From the NCBI GenBank assembly GCA_036272735.1, contig DATAYF010000277.1:1-6268 (forward strand): 6,268 bases of DNA. Reading direction: 5' to 3'. This DNA comes from DATAYF01 sp036272735 (GTDB lineage: Bacteria; Chloroflexota; Ktedonobacteria; Ktedonobacterales; Ktedonobacteraceae). This document shows positions 6,156 to 6,268 of this stretch, piece after piece (the first letter of the stretch is position 1; every line of letters starts with the position of its first letter). A program made the position numbers and the translations under genes. A model generated the notes under the pieces. That model saw only the letters and a program-made list of their open reading frames with translations, was not told where the DNA came from and ran no database searches.

Positions 6156-6268
6156 GAGTTATGTAACCTTTCTTCTCTACAATGGTTGCCAGGCTATACC
6201 TCAAACAACCACCAACACATAAGCCATAGGCGTTCCTCTATGGATCGTTTAAGCTGTTAGATCTCCGC
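6156..6268 (-). promoter_or_regulatory. Leader of the thiamine-enzyme gene with two small inverted repeats
   Basis: No gene is seen in this 113-bp stretch. It holds CCATAG-N8-CTATGG (6224-6243), a possible operator-like dyad, and an interrupted hairpin, TGGTTG...CAACCA (6183-6211), enclosing AGG-N5-CCT. The TATAGC at about 6194-6199 on the coding strand lacks a -35 element at proper spacing. The block may start here or continue from a gene beyond the window. Dyads this short occur by chance, so the call is tentative. Confidence 0.25.

Noticed and set aside
6190..6215. Sigma-70 promoter using TATAGC as the -10 element
   Set aside because: No acceptable -35 hexamer lies 16-18 bases upstream on the coding strand.

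Overview
The window (about 55-57% G+C by eye) is a tightly packed block of five genes, all on the minus strand. It reads as a piece of a bacterial chromosome encoding oxidative metabolism. I see no mobile element, CRISPR array or RNA gene. The organism cannot be fixed from the sequence. Protein style and gene content would fit a soil bacterium such as a Ktedonobacteria-type Chloroflexota or an actinobacterium, but that is a weak inference.

In transcription order (high to low coordinates) the layout is as follows. (1) 6156-6268: leader with two small inverted repeats and no convincing promoter. (2) 4365-6155: a 596-residue thiamine-pyrophosphate enzyme of the pyruvate oxidase/acetolactate synthase superfamily. 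(3) 3213-4306: a polytopic membrane protein built from two gapless tandem copies of one ~146-residue, four-helix module. The second copy is interrupted by an apparent one-base deletion at 3349-3351. (4) 2419-3213: a gluconate 2-dehydrogenase subunit 3-like small subunit, whose ATG shares one base with the TGA of the restored membrane-protein frame. (5) 631-2394: a GMC-type FAD dehydrogenase large subunit, GTG start, with a Cys triad resembling the 3Fe-4S ligands of bacterial FAD-glucose dehydrogenase. (6) 1-578: the N-terminal two thirds of a classical short-chain dehydrogenase, cut by the window edge.

Genes 3, 4 and 5 look like one complex. Its large and small subunits are those of the FAD-dependent gluconate/glucose (sorbitol) dehydrogenase family. 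The usual third partner, a multihaem cytochrome c, is not here, and the small subunit has no visible Tat signal. Its place next to the small subunit is taken by the duplicated membrane protein, which carries no CxxCH motif but has a pair of histidines in each module at identical spacing. The working hypothesis is a cytoplasm-facing, membrane-tethered GMC dehydrogenase that passes electrons to the quinone pool through this anchor. A PoxB-like, possibly quinone-linked enzyme is encoded just upstream and an SDR downstream.

The least expected observations are the module-level internal duplication, the frameshift that breaks its last helix, and the cytochrome-less composition of the locus.
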